DNA of 64,000 nt, taken from contig JALGPY010000010.1 of the NCBI GenBank assembly GCA_023055425.1, forward strand, positions 22,150,363 to 22,214,362. The letters run 5' to 3'. Position numbers and translations under genes: made by a program. Positions 13,219 through 24,643 of the stretch are shown piece by piece (within the stretch, counting starts at the first letter, position 1; every line of letters starts with the position of its first letter). Below the pieces are notes generated by a model, which had not been told where the DNA came from, did not search any database, and was given only the letters and a program-made list of their open reading frames with translations. This DNA comes from Linanthus parryae (Eukaryota > Streptophyta > Magnoliopsida > Ericales > Polemoniaceae).

Positions 13219-13263
13219 AGCATTTTGGCTAGCATTTCGGCCCGAAATGCTGCCCAAAATGCT
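13219..13263. repeat. Near-perfect inverted repeat (22-bp arms)
   Basis: Arms at 13219-13240 and 13242-13263 match with two mismatches and a single-base spacer. Each arm itself contains two 'agcattt' blocks. The DNA would form a cruciform or the RNA a hairpin. Confidence 0.85.
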
Positions 13264-14886
13264 GTTGCTGCTGATTTTGTTCCCTGACTTCTCCAGGCCA
13301 TATCTTGTTCGTCCGATCTCTTATTAAGCTCTGTGACCTAATATTGGAAATATCTTTGAGTCTACTTTCATTTGGCACTGGTCTCAGTCCCAAATTCATT
13401 GTATATTTTCCTGAGAATTGAAAAAAGTGAAGGTTGGTCATTCTAGCTTCTCCGACTTTGCTTCTCTTCTTTCCACTTGTGCTCCTGTTGTTTTAGAAGT
13501 TTGCTCCATGCCTCCTATCAACCAATTAGCATCCGTTCCTGCCAATACAACATAAACAAACATACCAAGTGATTATATTTCACAAATAACATCCAAATAT
13601 GCATAGAAACGCTCGGACTAACAATAAAGTGCATATGAAGCATCAAGTGATAAAACGCAACATATTCTCAACAATTAAGCTCACATCTCCCATGATAATG
13701 TGCCAAATAACAATATTATATAGCTCCTAAAAGGATCTATCAAGTATCTAGGTATATATAAAGTTATTTTTAGTTGCATGTACCATAGAATTGATTGGAT
13801 CATGTTCTGAATGTTCTAGGTAATATTGCATGCTGTTACATATTGTCCAGTTTACCGAAAATGTGGATTATCTTCATGTTTTGTCTCTGTTAAATTTTCA
13901 ATTCTTTCATATTTTGATACTAGACTCAGAGAGGGTCATTTCGAGAAAAAAAAAATCAACTGCATAGCCTTTGTGGTTAGGGAGATAAGCTCATTCAAAA
14001 TTACATGTTTTCTGAAACTCTATTCCTGAACAAGTTTTGCCATTTCTCTATAAACCCCGCTTTATAGAAACTTTTGGAACCTCGTCTTTATTTTGTTGTA
14101 ACTAGAAACATTGATTATTAATTCTCGAGAATATGAGCATGATGTCTATTCTCCAAGTAGTATGAATCACCTTGCAAAGTTGAAAGTTTCTGCCAAACTC
14201 TTCTCTGCATCGTAGTATTTTTTAATTTTGTAACTTGAACTTTATGATATCCATGAATGATTTTCTTGATGTTCCTGTTCATCCTTAATTCATTTCATGA
14301 TTTTATGAGATTCTTTGATATGGTAAATATGCCTCTAAAGTCAGAGCTACAATTCTGTCCAGAATTGTAGTTTCACATTTTTTTTAAAAATTCAGTTATT
14401 GGAATTTCTAAGTGTTATATGTCACTTATTTGTGAAAATGAGCATAAATATATGTTTAGTGACATTTAAAATCATGTGCATGTTCTACGTGTGAGTATAA
14501 CACTTAAAAGCGGGTTAATTGAGATTATTGGGGTGGACTTAGTACCCGACCTGGACGAACATCCATGCGTTCGTTTACTAGGAAGTAGCATCATTGTGAC
14601 TAGAGAATTTTAAATTGTAGGCGACGGATACGTATACATAGGCTACTTCACGTGAAGATTGTGTATTGATATCTCGGTGTAAGGTGAGTTACATGCTTAG
14701 TCTTGTGTTCCTAGCTTCTTTCGTGTTGAAATTAAATTTTTTATAACTTTTATGAAAATGTGTTTTGTGATTCAGATGCTTTACTGAGTTTTTTTAAGTT
14801 TCCAAATAATTTCTTTGAAACGGTCATGCGAAAATTATAATTCGTTAATAACGTAAAGTGGAATATCGCACTTACCGGAATAGCTT

Positions 14887-15031
14887 ACTATTTAAGAGAT
14901 CCTTTGTTGATGATTACTATTTGGGAGGTCCTTTGTTGACCATTACTATTTCAGAGCTCCTTTGTTGACCATTACTATTTGGGAGGTTCTTTGTTGACCG
15001 TTAGTATTTGGGAGGCCCTTTGTTGGTATTT
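14887..15031 (+). repeat. 29-bp tandem repeat, five units
   Basis: Units start at 14887, 14916, 14945, 14974 and 15003 and carry the core 'actatttgggaggtcc' plus 'tttgttgacc'. Units 2-4 are most alike and the outer two are more diverged. There is no spacer between units. Confidence 0.9.
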
Positions 15032-15589
15032 CTACATCTGCTTACTGTGCATAATAATTTGCTTCTTTGACTATATATTGAAAAACTTTTAATTTTACTC
15101 GTATATTTGATGGACAATGACACTTGTGAATAATTAGTTCGAAATTTGAGGATTATCGGAAGGTTTCTTATTAGCACTGCTATTTATACCGTTGTGTACT
15201 CTGATAGAATTTATTCATACTCTGTTACGGTTATTTTATAAAACTCGTGATCCAACATATCTCATCTTTCCTGCTTTACATGCTAAGGTGTATCTCACTC
15301 AGTATTTATTGCTCACTTTCAAACAACGGTTCTTGTTATTTTTATTCCCACTACAGGTCTAGGAGCCGGCTATCTTGGAATAAAAGGGTGCGAGACTCAC
15401 CTAAAATGGGAATGTCACCAGTAGTTCATATTGTACTGTTAGCTAATTAGTGTGTAATAGTAATCATCTAGTGTATAAAACTTAAAGCTTAATGTAGTTG
15501 TTTAATAATATAAGTATATGTTGTGAATTATATTGTGTTTGATCTCCGCCGCTTCTATTAAGCATCGCCCTCCTGTTCTCCATCCCGAA

Positions 15590-18500
15590 CCGGGTAAGGG
15601 GGTTTTTGCAAAGGTGAGACAGGTTTGGATTCCTAAAAGGGTCAGACCACCTAACATGGTTGATCCTGAATATGAATAAAAATATCACACTTGGTCTAAC
15701 AGCTAGGTAAGGCAGCGAATGGTATTTGCAGTTTGTCACCAAGAGCAAAGAGCAGAGAGGAATTATGGATAGTGGTTTCTCCAGGAACATGATTCGCCAA
15801 AGCTCTTGAACTGAAAGAGCAATCAGAAGGAACAATCACACTTGGTGAAAAATGAAGATGTAACATCATAGGAATTGGTAAAGTTGGTAATGGTTCCGAA
15901 ATCTATTTCCGATGTTTATCTTGTAGATGGTTTGAAGTTTAATTTGATTAGTGTATCTTAACTATGTGATAAGTAATAAGGTTATTTTTGACAAAGAGAA
16001 ATGTGTGGTGCAAGATGTAAAATCTTGAAATTGCATTCTCACTGCTCAAAGGTCAAACAATGTTTACTATTTGAATACTAACAAAGTTGCAGGAGAAAGT
16101 CTAAAGTGTCTCAAGGCCTTGAAAGAGGATTCGAAGCTTTGGCACAGAAAGCTTTGACACATTACTTGCATACATTGAACAAATTGGTTTCTAAATACCT
16201 AGTCAGAGGTCTTCCTTCCATCGAATTCAAAGATGAAGAAGTATGCATTGCTTGTGCTCAATGAGAGATGACAAGAAGCTCATTCAAGCCAAAGAACTTT
16301 ATAATTACAACTAGACCTATTGAATTGCTTCTTATGGATATGTGTGGTCCTATGAGAGTCCCAACTCCAAAAGGTAAGAAGTACATTCTGGTTATTGTAG
16401 ATGATTTCTCTAGATTTAATTCGGTTATGTTTCTTAGAGAAAAGTCTGAAGCTTTATCTGAATTTTCAAAGCTTTGTAAAGAGCTGCAGACCTCCAAAAA
16501 CCTGCATATTGCTTCAATAATGAGTCATCATGGCAGAGAATTTGATAAACTAGAGTTTGATTTATTCTGTGCCAAGTATGGTATTTCTCATAACATATCA
16601 GCTCCTAGAACTCCTCAACACAATGGTGTAGCTGAAATAAAAGAAAGAACACTTGAGGATATTTCTATGACAATTCTTTTGGAAAAAAAAATGCCAGAGT
16701 CTTTGGGCAGTGGCTGTCAACACTACAAACTATATTTTAAACAGGTTCCTGATTAGGCCTATTTAGAAGAAGACTCCTTATGAAGGGAGAAAGCCAAAAA
16801 TCTCTTATTTCAAACCTTTTTGTTGTACTTGTTTTGTTCACAACAATGGTAAGGATAATCTTGGCAAGTTTGATGCCAGCAGTGATGAATGTATATTTCC
16901 TGGTTATTCGATGACTAGCAAATCATATAGGGGTTACAATAAAAGAACCAAGCTTGTTGAGGAAAGTATACATATTATTTTTTATGAAGGCTATGATGGT
17001 TCTTTGAGTTATGGTTTTGCAGACTTGAATCTGAACCAGCAGAAGTCAGAGGATAAAACAGATCCAGACAATGGTTCCAATAATAACTTGCATGAAAACA
17101 GAAGAAATTTTTAAATCCTTGAAATGAATTCAAATCCTTGAAACAGGATCTCAAGAAACACAGAGTGGTCAAGCCACTGCATCAAGATCTCAAGGCCTTG
17201 AAAAGATTCCTGGAGAACAAGAACCCTGGACACCAAGAAATAAGTATAGATATATGTCATCACATCCATTAGAAAACATCATTTTTGATCCATCCACGGG
17301 TACACAAACAAGATATTATTTAAAGAACTTGTGTTCTTTTAATGATTTTGTGTCTCTTGTAGAGCCTAATAGTGTGAAAGAATCACTACAAGAAGCATAC
17401 TAGAACATTGATATGCAAAGTGAGCTTAATGAGTTTGAGAGGAAAAAGTCTGGAACCTAGTTCCGCCTCCCAAAGATCAGTCTGTGATTGGAACACGGTG
17501 GGTGTTCTGAAACAAGCTATATGAAAATGGTAAGGTCATCAGAAATTAGGCAAGACTTGTAGCTCAGGGCCACAACCAGGAAGAAGGTAAAGACTATGAG
17601 GAGACTTTCGCTCCTGTGTCCAGGTTGGAAGCAATCATAATATTACTTGCTTTTGCATCTCATAAGAACATCAAACTTTTTCAAATGGATGTTAAATGTG
17701 CTTTTCTAAATGGTTATCTTCAAGAGGAATTTTATGTTGCTCAACCTTCTGGATTTTAAAATGATGAGTTTCCCAACTATGTTTATAAGCTTGACGAAGC
17801 TCTTTATGGTTTGAAACAGGCTCCAAGAGTTTGATATGAAAGATTATCAAAGTTTCTACCTTAAAATAGTTTCCAAAGAGTCTTAGTTGATAAAACTCTT
17901 TTCATAAAGATTCGTGAGAAATACATTCTAGTAGTACAGATATATGATGATGATATTTTTTTTGGTGCTACTAATGATTCTCTTTCCAAATATTTCTCAA
18001 GTCTTATGAGCAGGGAATTTGAGATGAGCTTGATGGGAGAGTTAAATTTCTTTCTGGGACTTCATGTACATCAAATGAAGAAATTTCTCAATCCAAGGCT
18101 GATAAAACTCCCATGAGTTCTACACTATCCTTAGACAACGATCAAAATGCTAAGAGTGTGAACCAGAAAGAATTCAGAGGTATGATTTGTTCACTACTCT
18201 ATCTTACTTCAAGGAGACCATATATTATGTTTAGTATTTGTATGTGTTCTAGATTCCAAGTTGATCCTAAAGAGTCTCAATTATTTGTTGTCAAAAGAAT
18301 CTTCAGATATCTCAATGGCACCAAAGACTTGGGGCTTTGATATTATGAACAGTCTAACTTTTTTTTTTGTTTCTATTGAGATGCTGATTTTGCAAGTTAC
18401 AAAGTCGATAGTAAAACCACTTCAAGGTGTTTCCATTTCCTTGGATCATCCCAGATAAGATGGCATTTCCAAAATCAAAATTCAGTAGCCTTATCAACAG

Positions 18501-18807
18501 CAGATGCTGAATATATAGCAGTGGGAGCTTGTTGCTCAAAAGTGTTGTGGATAGCACAATGGATGAGAGATTTGGTTATGACTTTAGAGATATTGCTATA
18601 AAATGTGAAACCACTAGTGCAAAATCAATTACAAAGAATCTGGTACAACATTCAAGGACTAAGCACATTGATGTTAGACATCACCTCATCATAAATCATG
18701 TGGAGAATGGTGATGTATCTTTGTCATTTGTGCCAACTAGCATGCAATTTACAGCAATCTTTACTAAACCATTGCTAGAGGACAAATTCACATCCCTGCG
18801 ATTATAA
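15590..18807 (+). pseudogene. Copia copy I: gag end, protease, integrase, RT and RNase H
   Basis: The gag end is at about 15600-15710. A protease active-site relic, 'MDSGFSRNMI', follows near 15765. Integrase runs from about 16110 to 16980, with a 489-bp open stretch (16268-16756) carrying 'LLMDMCGPM' and 'NGVAEIKERTLED'. The second catalytic Asp is lost: 'IMSHHGREF' replaces the usual SDHGREF. RT spans about 17400-18110, and its catalytic box reads 'IYDDDIFFGATND' where YVDD is expected. RNase H is at 18113-18807. Many stops and frameshifts make it inactive. 'Ctcaaggccttga' type palindromes occur in the linker near 17190. Confidence 0.85.
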
Positions 18808-19302
18808 CTGGGCATGTTAAATAAGGAAGCATTGGTTTAGGGAGCTACAGGTATGTCTTATATATGTTTCAATGTTTTGGAAAGTATTTAAAACCATTGA
18901 AAATATTTTCAAATCCTTGAAAAATCTATCTGCAATATTATAGATTTTAAATGGCTTGAAATACTTTTAAAGCTTTGAAAATAAATATGTATACTATATA
19001 GTCAATGAATGGATCATCAATGTTGGGTGTTACCTCTGTAGATAATTGTCTAACATTGTTTTTACCTTTTAAAGCAAATATTTTTCAAATTATTATTATA
19101 TTATTTGCTTCCCACGTCACACACATAACTTAAATTTCAAACAAATCTTCCTTCTCCAAATATTTGGGGAATATTTAGTTTCCATTTCAAACTCAAACAC
19201 TTCAGTACTTATCTTCTCTCTTCTCTCTCTCGTTCCTATCACTCCTGCCGCTCTCTTCTTAACCCCTTAAACCCTAATGGACTCACGATGAACCTCTGAG
19301 AG
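18808..19302 (+). other. Copia copy I spacer between pol and the extra ORF
   Basis: AT-rich non-coding DNA collinear with 27921-28390 of copy II. It holds several degenerate 'aaagctttgaaaa'/'caaatccttgaaa' motifs (18890-18990) and a CT-rich leader (19210-19260) before the extra ORF. Confidence 0.6.
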
Positions 19303-20383
19303 AATGAAGATGGCTGGAGGCTCAAGAAAAGCTCGGGAAAGAAGTGAAAAGCTGCAGAGGAAGAAGTTCAAGCTATTAGAAATGGATCCTTTTCCAGAAC
19401 TCCTAGTGCACCAAGGCCACCCTCTCCTCCTACAAAGAAGAAAAGCAAGAAAGATACGGGGGGTCAGACTGCTGCTTCCAGCAAGAAAAAACCAGATCCA
19501 ATAGATGTTTCTGAGAAACAGAAAGGTGTTCAAATTGGTAGCCCAAAGCAGGTGAAGAAGAAGTCCCAAAAAACATATAAAGCGAAATAGAAAGTCACAG
19601 GAAAGGAGATTCAGGAATCATAGAAAGACACAGGGTAGGAACTTCATATCGACTCTTAAAATAAATCCCCTCCTCGTAGGAGAACTCTTGCTAGCAAGTG
19701 GTTTATAAGTCATTCTGCAAGAGTAAATTGGTTAGATGGTTTTACTTCAACTCTTATAGCTTACTGTAGCATGATCACTACTAGCACGTTAAATGGTATG
19801 AATCCCAGAATGCATAAGAAAAATGAGACAGAGTTCTCTGTGTAAAATTCGCAACCCCTCTGAAGTTGCAAACCCTATGCTTACCAGACTGTTCTATTTG
19901 AACTTGCACTAAGATAAAAACTTGGCTTTGACTATATATTCGAAGGTGGCTGGTATTAACATGGAGTTGGATCATGTTGATTTTTTCAATGTCTTAGGTT
20001 GTCCAAAGAGGTACAATACAGATAATCACCCTAGCAAGATTGATGCTTTAAAGTTGGCTAAGGAAGAATTCTTTTTGCCTAATGTAGCTACTGCCTCAAA
20101 ATAGTTGACTAACTCTGTGCTAACTGTTGAATCTAATATTTTTTCAACATTCTGATGAAGTGTGTAGTACCTAAGGAGAATTCAAAAGAGTTGTTGTCTG
20201 ATAGGGTACTGTATTTGATGTCTCTGGTTATGAATGGTTATCAAATTGATTTGCGAAGCATTGTGATGGAGCACATGCTTTACTCTTTCACAAAGCAAAG
20301 GAAATATCCTCTACCCTATGCCAACCTCCTCTCACTCTTCTTTCAACACCTTGAAATTCCAGTTGATAGGGAAGAGACAATTA
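19303..20383 (+). pseudogene. Copia copy I extra ORF (Transposase_32-like), broken
   Basis: Matches the extra ORF of copy II (28391-30170). A basic N-terminal segment (19303-19590) is followed by two readable blocks, 19922-20104 and 20155-20403. These align with 'SKVVGIDIKLDRRVF.KVLG' and with 'VVMEHMVY...LPYANVLPLFF' of copy II. Stops and frameshifts separate them. The CACTA terminus at 20384 cuts the frame right after 'EETITL', so the C-terminus is missing. The family (putative plant transposon protein, Transposase_32) has no established biochemical role that I know. Confidence 0.65.
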
Positions 20384-20690
20384 CACTACAAAAATTACTG
20401 TAAAAAGGCAGAGCCAAACCGCCATTAAAAGCTCCAAAACCGCTGTTTATAGTATAAATGGCGGCATAACGGAGATTGCCAGCTCGCCGTTGATATCGGC
20501 GTCGGGAATAGTAACCGGCGATTTGCAGCTGCCGTTAAACGGCGGTTGGGTTAAACCGCCATTAAGTTAACGGCAGTGGGTGGCATACCGTCGTATATGT
20601 CATTAAATTATTTTTAAGTCATTTTTTCTAAATTTTGAATTTATAAAAAATATATTTTTTTGAGCTCATATTTATTTATTTTTTTCAATT
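20384..20690 (+). mobile_element. CACTA (En/Spm) transposon terminus, truncated
   Basis: It begins CACTACAAAAATTACTG, the diagnostic CACTA terminal repeat, right after a TTA that would be its 3-bp target site. The next 200 bp are full of subterminal motifs of the type 'aaccgccattaa' and 'gccgttaaacggcgg' in both orientations. No second terminus is visible, and by 20880 the sequence is copia gag, so the element is truncated. The right boundary is approximate. Confidence 0.75.
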
Positions 20691-20696
20691 TTAAAG

Positions 20697-21660
20697 TTGA
20701 AGATTTTACAATGTGTTCATCACCAAATATCATTTTCTTTGGAATGTGTTCATCTCCCAAAATCAGCCTCTAAAGATTGTTCATCACCGATAATCAAATA
20801 TTTTGGATCAAATCGATCTCTTACAAAAGAACCCCGGATTGTTAATTTCTTGACAAAATTATCGAATCAGCTACTTTTCCAGATCGAATCAACTATTGGG
20901 AGTGAAGCTACTAAGTTTAAAATTGACAGTGACTTCATAGCCTTGGACAGCAGATTCAAAGCTCTGAAATCACAAGTCAGAGAAGTTGTTGATCAAAACT
21001 CTCTTTTAACTGATAAATATGTTGATATAAAGAGTCATTCAGGTGATTTAGAACAACTGAACGCTTCATTGACTAGTAAGCTTCAAGAATCCAAGAAAAT
21101 TCTTTCAACCTTTGCTGGCTCAGAACGTAAGCTAAATCTTATGCTTGGAGGAAGTATGCATTCTGTACACACAAGTGGAATTGGTTATAATCCAAATTTT
21201 CCAAAAAGAAACCAAACCACATTTGTAAAATCAAGAAGCAGCCATTCTCCAAAATGTCACTATTGTGGTAAATTTGGACATGTGAAATTAACTTGCCCCT
21301 TTAGAAGGACAGAACCTCACATTATGAGGAACACATATCCTTATCAGCTTAAGGGACAAGTGAAACAGATTTGGGTTCCTAAAGGAATTAGAGCACCTAA
21401 CATGGTTGATTCTGAGTATGAGTCCGAATTCTACACTTGGTCTAATAGCCTGTTAAGGCATTGATTGAATTTTGCAGGATATCACCAAATATTTGAAGGA
21501 TCAGAAATGGAATTGGATAGTGGATGTTCCAGACACATGAGTGGCTGAAAGAGTAATCAGGAGGAACAATCACACTTGGTGACAAAGCAAGATGCAACAT
21601 CATTGGCATAGGTAGTATGCGTAATCACTTTGCAAGTTCAATTTCAGATGATATCTAGTT
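20697..21660 (+). pseudogene. Copia copy II gag C-terminus and protease start
   Basis: An open frame of 255 codons (20697-21464). Residues about 80-140 are a coiled coil ('DSRFKALKSQVREVV', 'LEQLNASLTSKLQES'). A CCHC zinc knuckle, CHYCGKFGHVKLTC, is near residue 183. The tail carries 'KQIWVPKGIRAPNMVD'. Next, after a stop, is the protease active site 'ELDSGCSRHMSG' (about 21510). In copia elements gag packages the RNA and the protease processes the polyprotein. The first about 60 residues do not resemble gag and may come from the CACTA fragment or a junction. Confidence 0.8.
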
Positions 21661-22328
21661 GATGGTCTAAAGTATAATTTGTTGAGTATATCTCAGCTTT
21701 GTGATGAAGGAAATAAGGTAGTATTTGACAAGGAGAAATGTGTGATGCAAGATGAAAAATCAGGCAATTGCATACTCACTGCTCCTAGGTCACACAATGT
21801 TTATGCTTTATGTACTGAAAAAGTTGAAGGTGAAAGTCTGAAATGTCTCAAAGCTTTGAAGGATCACTCAAAGCTTTGGCATAGGAAGCTTGGGCTTTTA
21901 AGCATGCATACCATGAACAAACTCATCTCAAAAGATTTGGTAAGCATGCATACCAATCTTGAAATTCAAAGATAATGAGATTTGCAAGGCATGTACCCAA
22001 GGTAAAAAGACCAAGAGTTCAGTCAAGCCAAAGAACTTTGTAAGTACTTCTAGACCTTTAGAATTGATGCATATAGAATTGTTGTCCTATGAGGGTTCAA
22101 ACACCCAAAGGTACGAGATATATTCTTGTTGTGGTTGATGATTATTCCAGATTTACATGGATTATGTTTTGTTGGAGACAAGTCTGAAGCTTTATCTGAA
22201 TTCTCAAATATTTGTAACGAGCTTCAAACTTTGAAAATTTACCTGTTGCATCAATCAGAAGTGATCATGGTAGAGAATTTGACCAGCTTCATTTTGATTT
22301 ATTTTTTGCAAAGCATGGCATCTCACAC
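21661..22328 (+). pseudogene. Copia copy II integrase, first part
   Basis: Includes 'LWHRKLGLLSMHTMNKL' of the HHCC zinc domain (21876 on) in an open stretch of 98 codons. After a frameshift the catalytic core follows, with 'SDHGREF' near 22258. The first catalytic Asp region is altered ('LMHIELL'). The frame stops being integrase exactly at the solo LTR (22329) and resumes at 23757. Confidence 0.8.
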
Positions 22329-23756
22329 TGTTCGGTTTTGACGTAGGTAACGCATCACAATAACAAAAATTTAATTCCTACTCAAAGCCCACCAAGGATC
22401 ACAAGAAGAGACACTCATAACATGATGAAGGACAAAAAAGATGTATACCTTTTGGTTCTGGAGATCACAAGAAGAATATTGTCCTCGTCTATACGGTTGA
22501 TCCACGTCTAGAGGTGAGATATAGATTCTTCCTTATCAAGTTCTAGCTTGGTTCAGAGGAAGAGGGAAGAAGGAATCAAGCAACGAAGAAGGCGAAGGAG
22601 GGTTCGTCCCTCCTCTTGTGGCCGACGGGTAGGGGATGGGCTAGGGGGTCGGGCTCCTAGCTTGTCACTTGATCTCTATTTTTCTCTATCTCCCACTCAC
22701 TTATGTTATGAGAATTAGTTGTGGGAAGGAAGCTAGAGCATCCTTTATATAGTCCAACAACTCCTTGTTAACTACATAAAGGCCCTTCGTAGTTCTACAT
22801 GAACTTGGATTAGTCCCTTCCTTGCATATCAGTCCTACTTAGTTTGCAAGGTGTTGCAAAGTGATCCTTATCATTAATTAATCATATTAACTAATCCCAA
22901 ATCTAGTTCAACTCTATTTGACGTGTGACCCCATAGGTTTCTACTTAGTTGGTAGTAACTTATTACTAACATGGCGCGGTGTCTAGCAACACATCCATGC
23001 TACCCAATTAATAGAAATTAGTCAGTGATCCCGACAAACCTTTGTGCCCAATATCTCATATTGCGCTATCCCTTTGTCTTCATATCCGGATTGGACACGA
23101 GACATAAATAGTCACACTCGTATATCCAATCCATAGTTCCTCGATCCAAGGAATATGCTTATGCAAGTAGATAACATCAATATCTCCATATTAATTTATC
23201 TGAGTCTGGCCAGACTTTCAATAATCCTCGTCCCTCGAGTGGCCGTGGATATTTGCTCCCATTATGTGAGAGGGACAAATCTTCTCTACATCACTACGAT
23301 CTCTAATCTTGCTTCATATCATGCCCGATAACTACCTTTATGATTACCCAGTTACGGTGTAACGTTTGATAACATCAAAGCACGATATTCCACAACTAGA
23401 GTATCTAGTGGCTTCAAGTCTAAGGATTGCAATTATATTAGCACTACAAGAAGCGATTATGACTTCAAAATAATCTAATGTATCCTTGTCGTTGTGGGTC
23501 AATCTAGTATGCCATTACTCCTAATTCATACCCATGTGTTAGACTTCATATCTCCATACCAATCTACACACATACTATTCTATATTTGATCGTCCTATTA
23601 ATCAATATAATGGACTAGGGATATTTAAGATAAACAACACATTGTATCTAAGGACTTAATTATATTAAATATCACAATATATAATAAATGAAAATTCTAG
23701 CCAATAACAGTGTTCATACTAAATATTAGATTGCCTCTAGGGCACCTATTCCAACA
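22329..23756 (-). repeat. Solo LTR of the copia-B family
   Basis: A 1428-bp sequence from TGTTCGGTTTTGACG to GGCACCTATTCCAACA, homologous to the copia-B 5' LTR (11363-12912) and in the same orientation. It is flanked by a perfect 5-bp duplication, CACAC (22324-22328 and 23757-23761). There is no internal sequence, so it is a solo LTR formed by LTR-LTR recombination. It splits the integrase of copy II between 'KHGISH' and 'NISAPQTPQQNGVVEKK'. Confidence 0.95.
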
Positions 23757-24643
23757 CACACAACATTTCTGCACCTCAAACTCCTCAGCAGAATGGAGTA
23801 GTTGAGAAGAAAAATATAAATCTTGAAGACATGTCTAGAACCATGCTACTTGAAAGTAATTTTCCAATGTATCAATGGCAGAAGCTGGTAGTACTGCCAA
23901 TTAAGTCCTCAATAGATGTTTGATCATGCCTATTTTGAATAAAACTCCTTATGAACTTTTCAAAGGCAGAAAGCCTAGTGTTTCTTATTTTAAGCCTTTT
24001 ACTGTACTTGTTTTGTGCATAACAACGGCAAAGATAACCTTGTAAGTTTGATGCTTGAAGTGATTAAGGTTTTTTTCTTGGTTATTCTCATACAAGCAAA
24101 GCTTATAGAGTTTAAAATAAAAGAACTAAGATTGTATAGGAGAGTATTCATGTGAATTTTGATGAAAGTACTAAGATTCTCTTAGTGAAAGTTTTGCAGA
24201 TCTCAACTTGAACAAGTATGAGGCTGATGATGATTATGAGAAATATGAAGGAAGCAAAACTAAGCAGCAGAGATACTCAAAAGAATCTCAAGGCCTTGAA
24301 CCTCCTTCTGAGCCAAAATCTCAAAGTCTTGAGACTAAGACTAACAGAACATATGATGCTCCTTCTACTGTGTCAAGATCTCAAAGCCTTGAAGGATCAA
24401 ACACCTGGACACCAAGAAAGAAGTTCAGATACTTATCAGATCATCCTTCAGAAAACATTATATCATATCCAACCACTGGAACTCAGACAAGAGGTCAACT
24501 AAAGAATTTGTGTGCTTTTAGTGCTTTTGTATCACTTATTGAGCCCAAAAATACAAAAGAAGGACCAGAAGATGCAGATTGGATCATTGCAATGCAGAAT
24601 GAGCTGAATGAGTTTGAAAGGAACAAAGTATGGAATTTGGTTC
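23757..24643 (+). pseudogene. Copia copy II integrase C-terminal part and linker
   Basis: Continues the integrase with the catalytic Glu block 'QTPQQNGVVEKKN' (about 23775-23815), then 'NKTPYELFKGRKP' (about 23940). The linker ORF (24208-24669) has three SQGLE or SQSLE repeats encoded by 'ctcaaggccttga'-type palindromes, followed by 'FVSLIEPKN' and 'MQNELNEFERNKVWNLV', where the RT region begins. Frameshifts occur near 23880 and 24010-24180. The frame is broken at 24643 by the next insertion. Confidence 0.8.

Larger units (their letters stand above)
12913..15588. other. Unassigned non-coding sequence, possibly a Ty3/gypsy LTR fragment
   Basis: No coding domain is visible on either strand. 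The right end (about 15530-15605) has a '...ctcctgttctccatcccgaaccgggtaaggggg' type of tail that resembles ends of long chromovirus LTRs, but I see no partner LTR or clear termini. It contains the hairpin at 13219-13263 and the 29-bp tandem repeat at 14887-15031. Confidence 0.35.
15589..20383 (+). mobile_element. SIRE-like copia copy I, truncated
   Basis: The same family as copy II (20697-32146), recognised by the shared gag end ('KQIWVPKG' region), integrase, reverse transcriptase and the extra ORF after pol. It lacks both LTRs and the 5' half of gag, and it is cut on the right by a CACTA end. The SIRE/Maximus-like label comes from the extra ORF and from the LTR tail of copy II and is an inference. 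Confidence 0.75.

Noticed and set aside
14887..15031. Five regular 29-bp repeats considered as a CRISPR array
   Set aside because: The units are directly adjacent with no unique spacers, units diverge from each other, and the DNA is plant nuclear.
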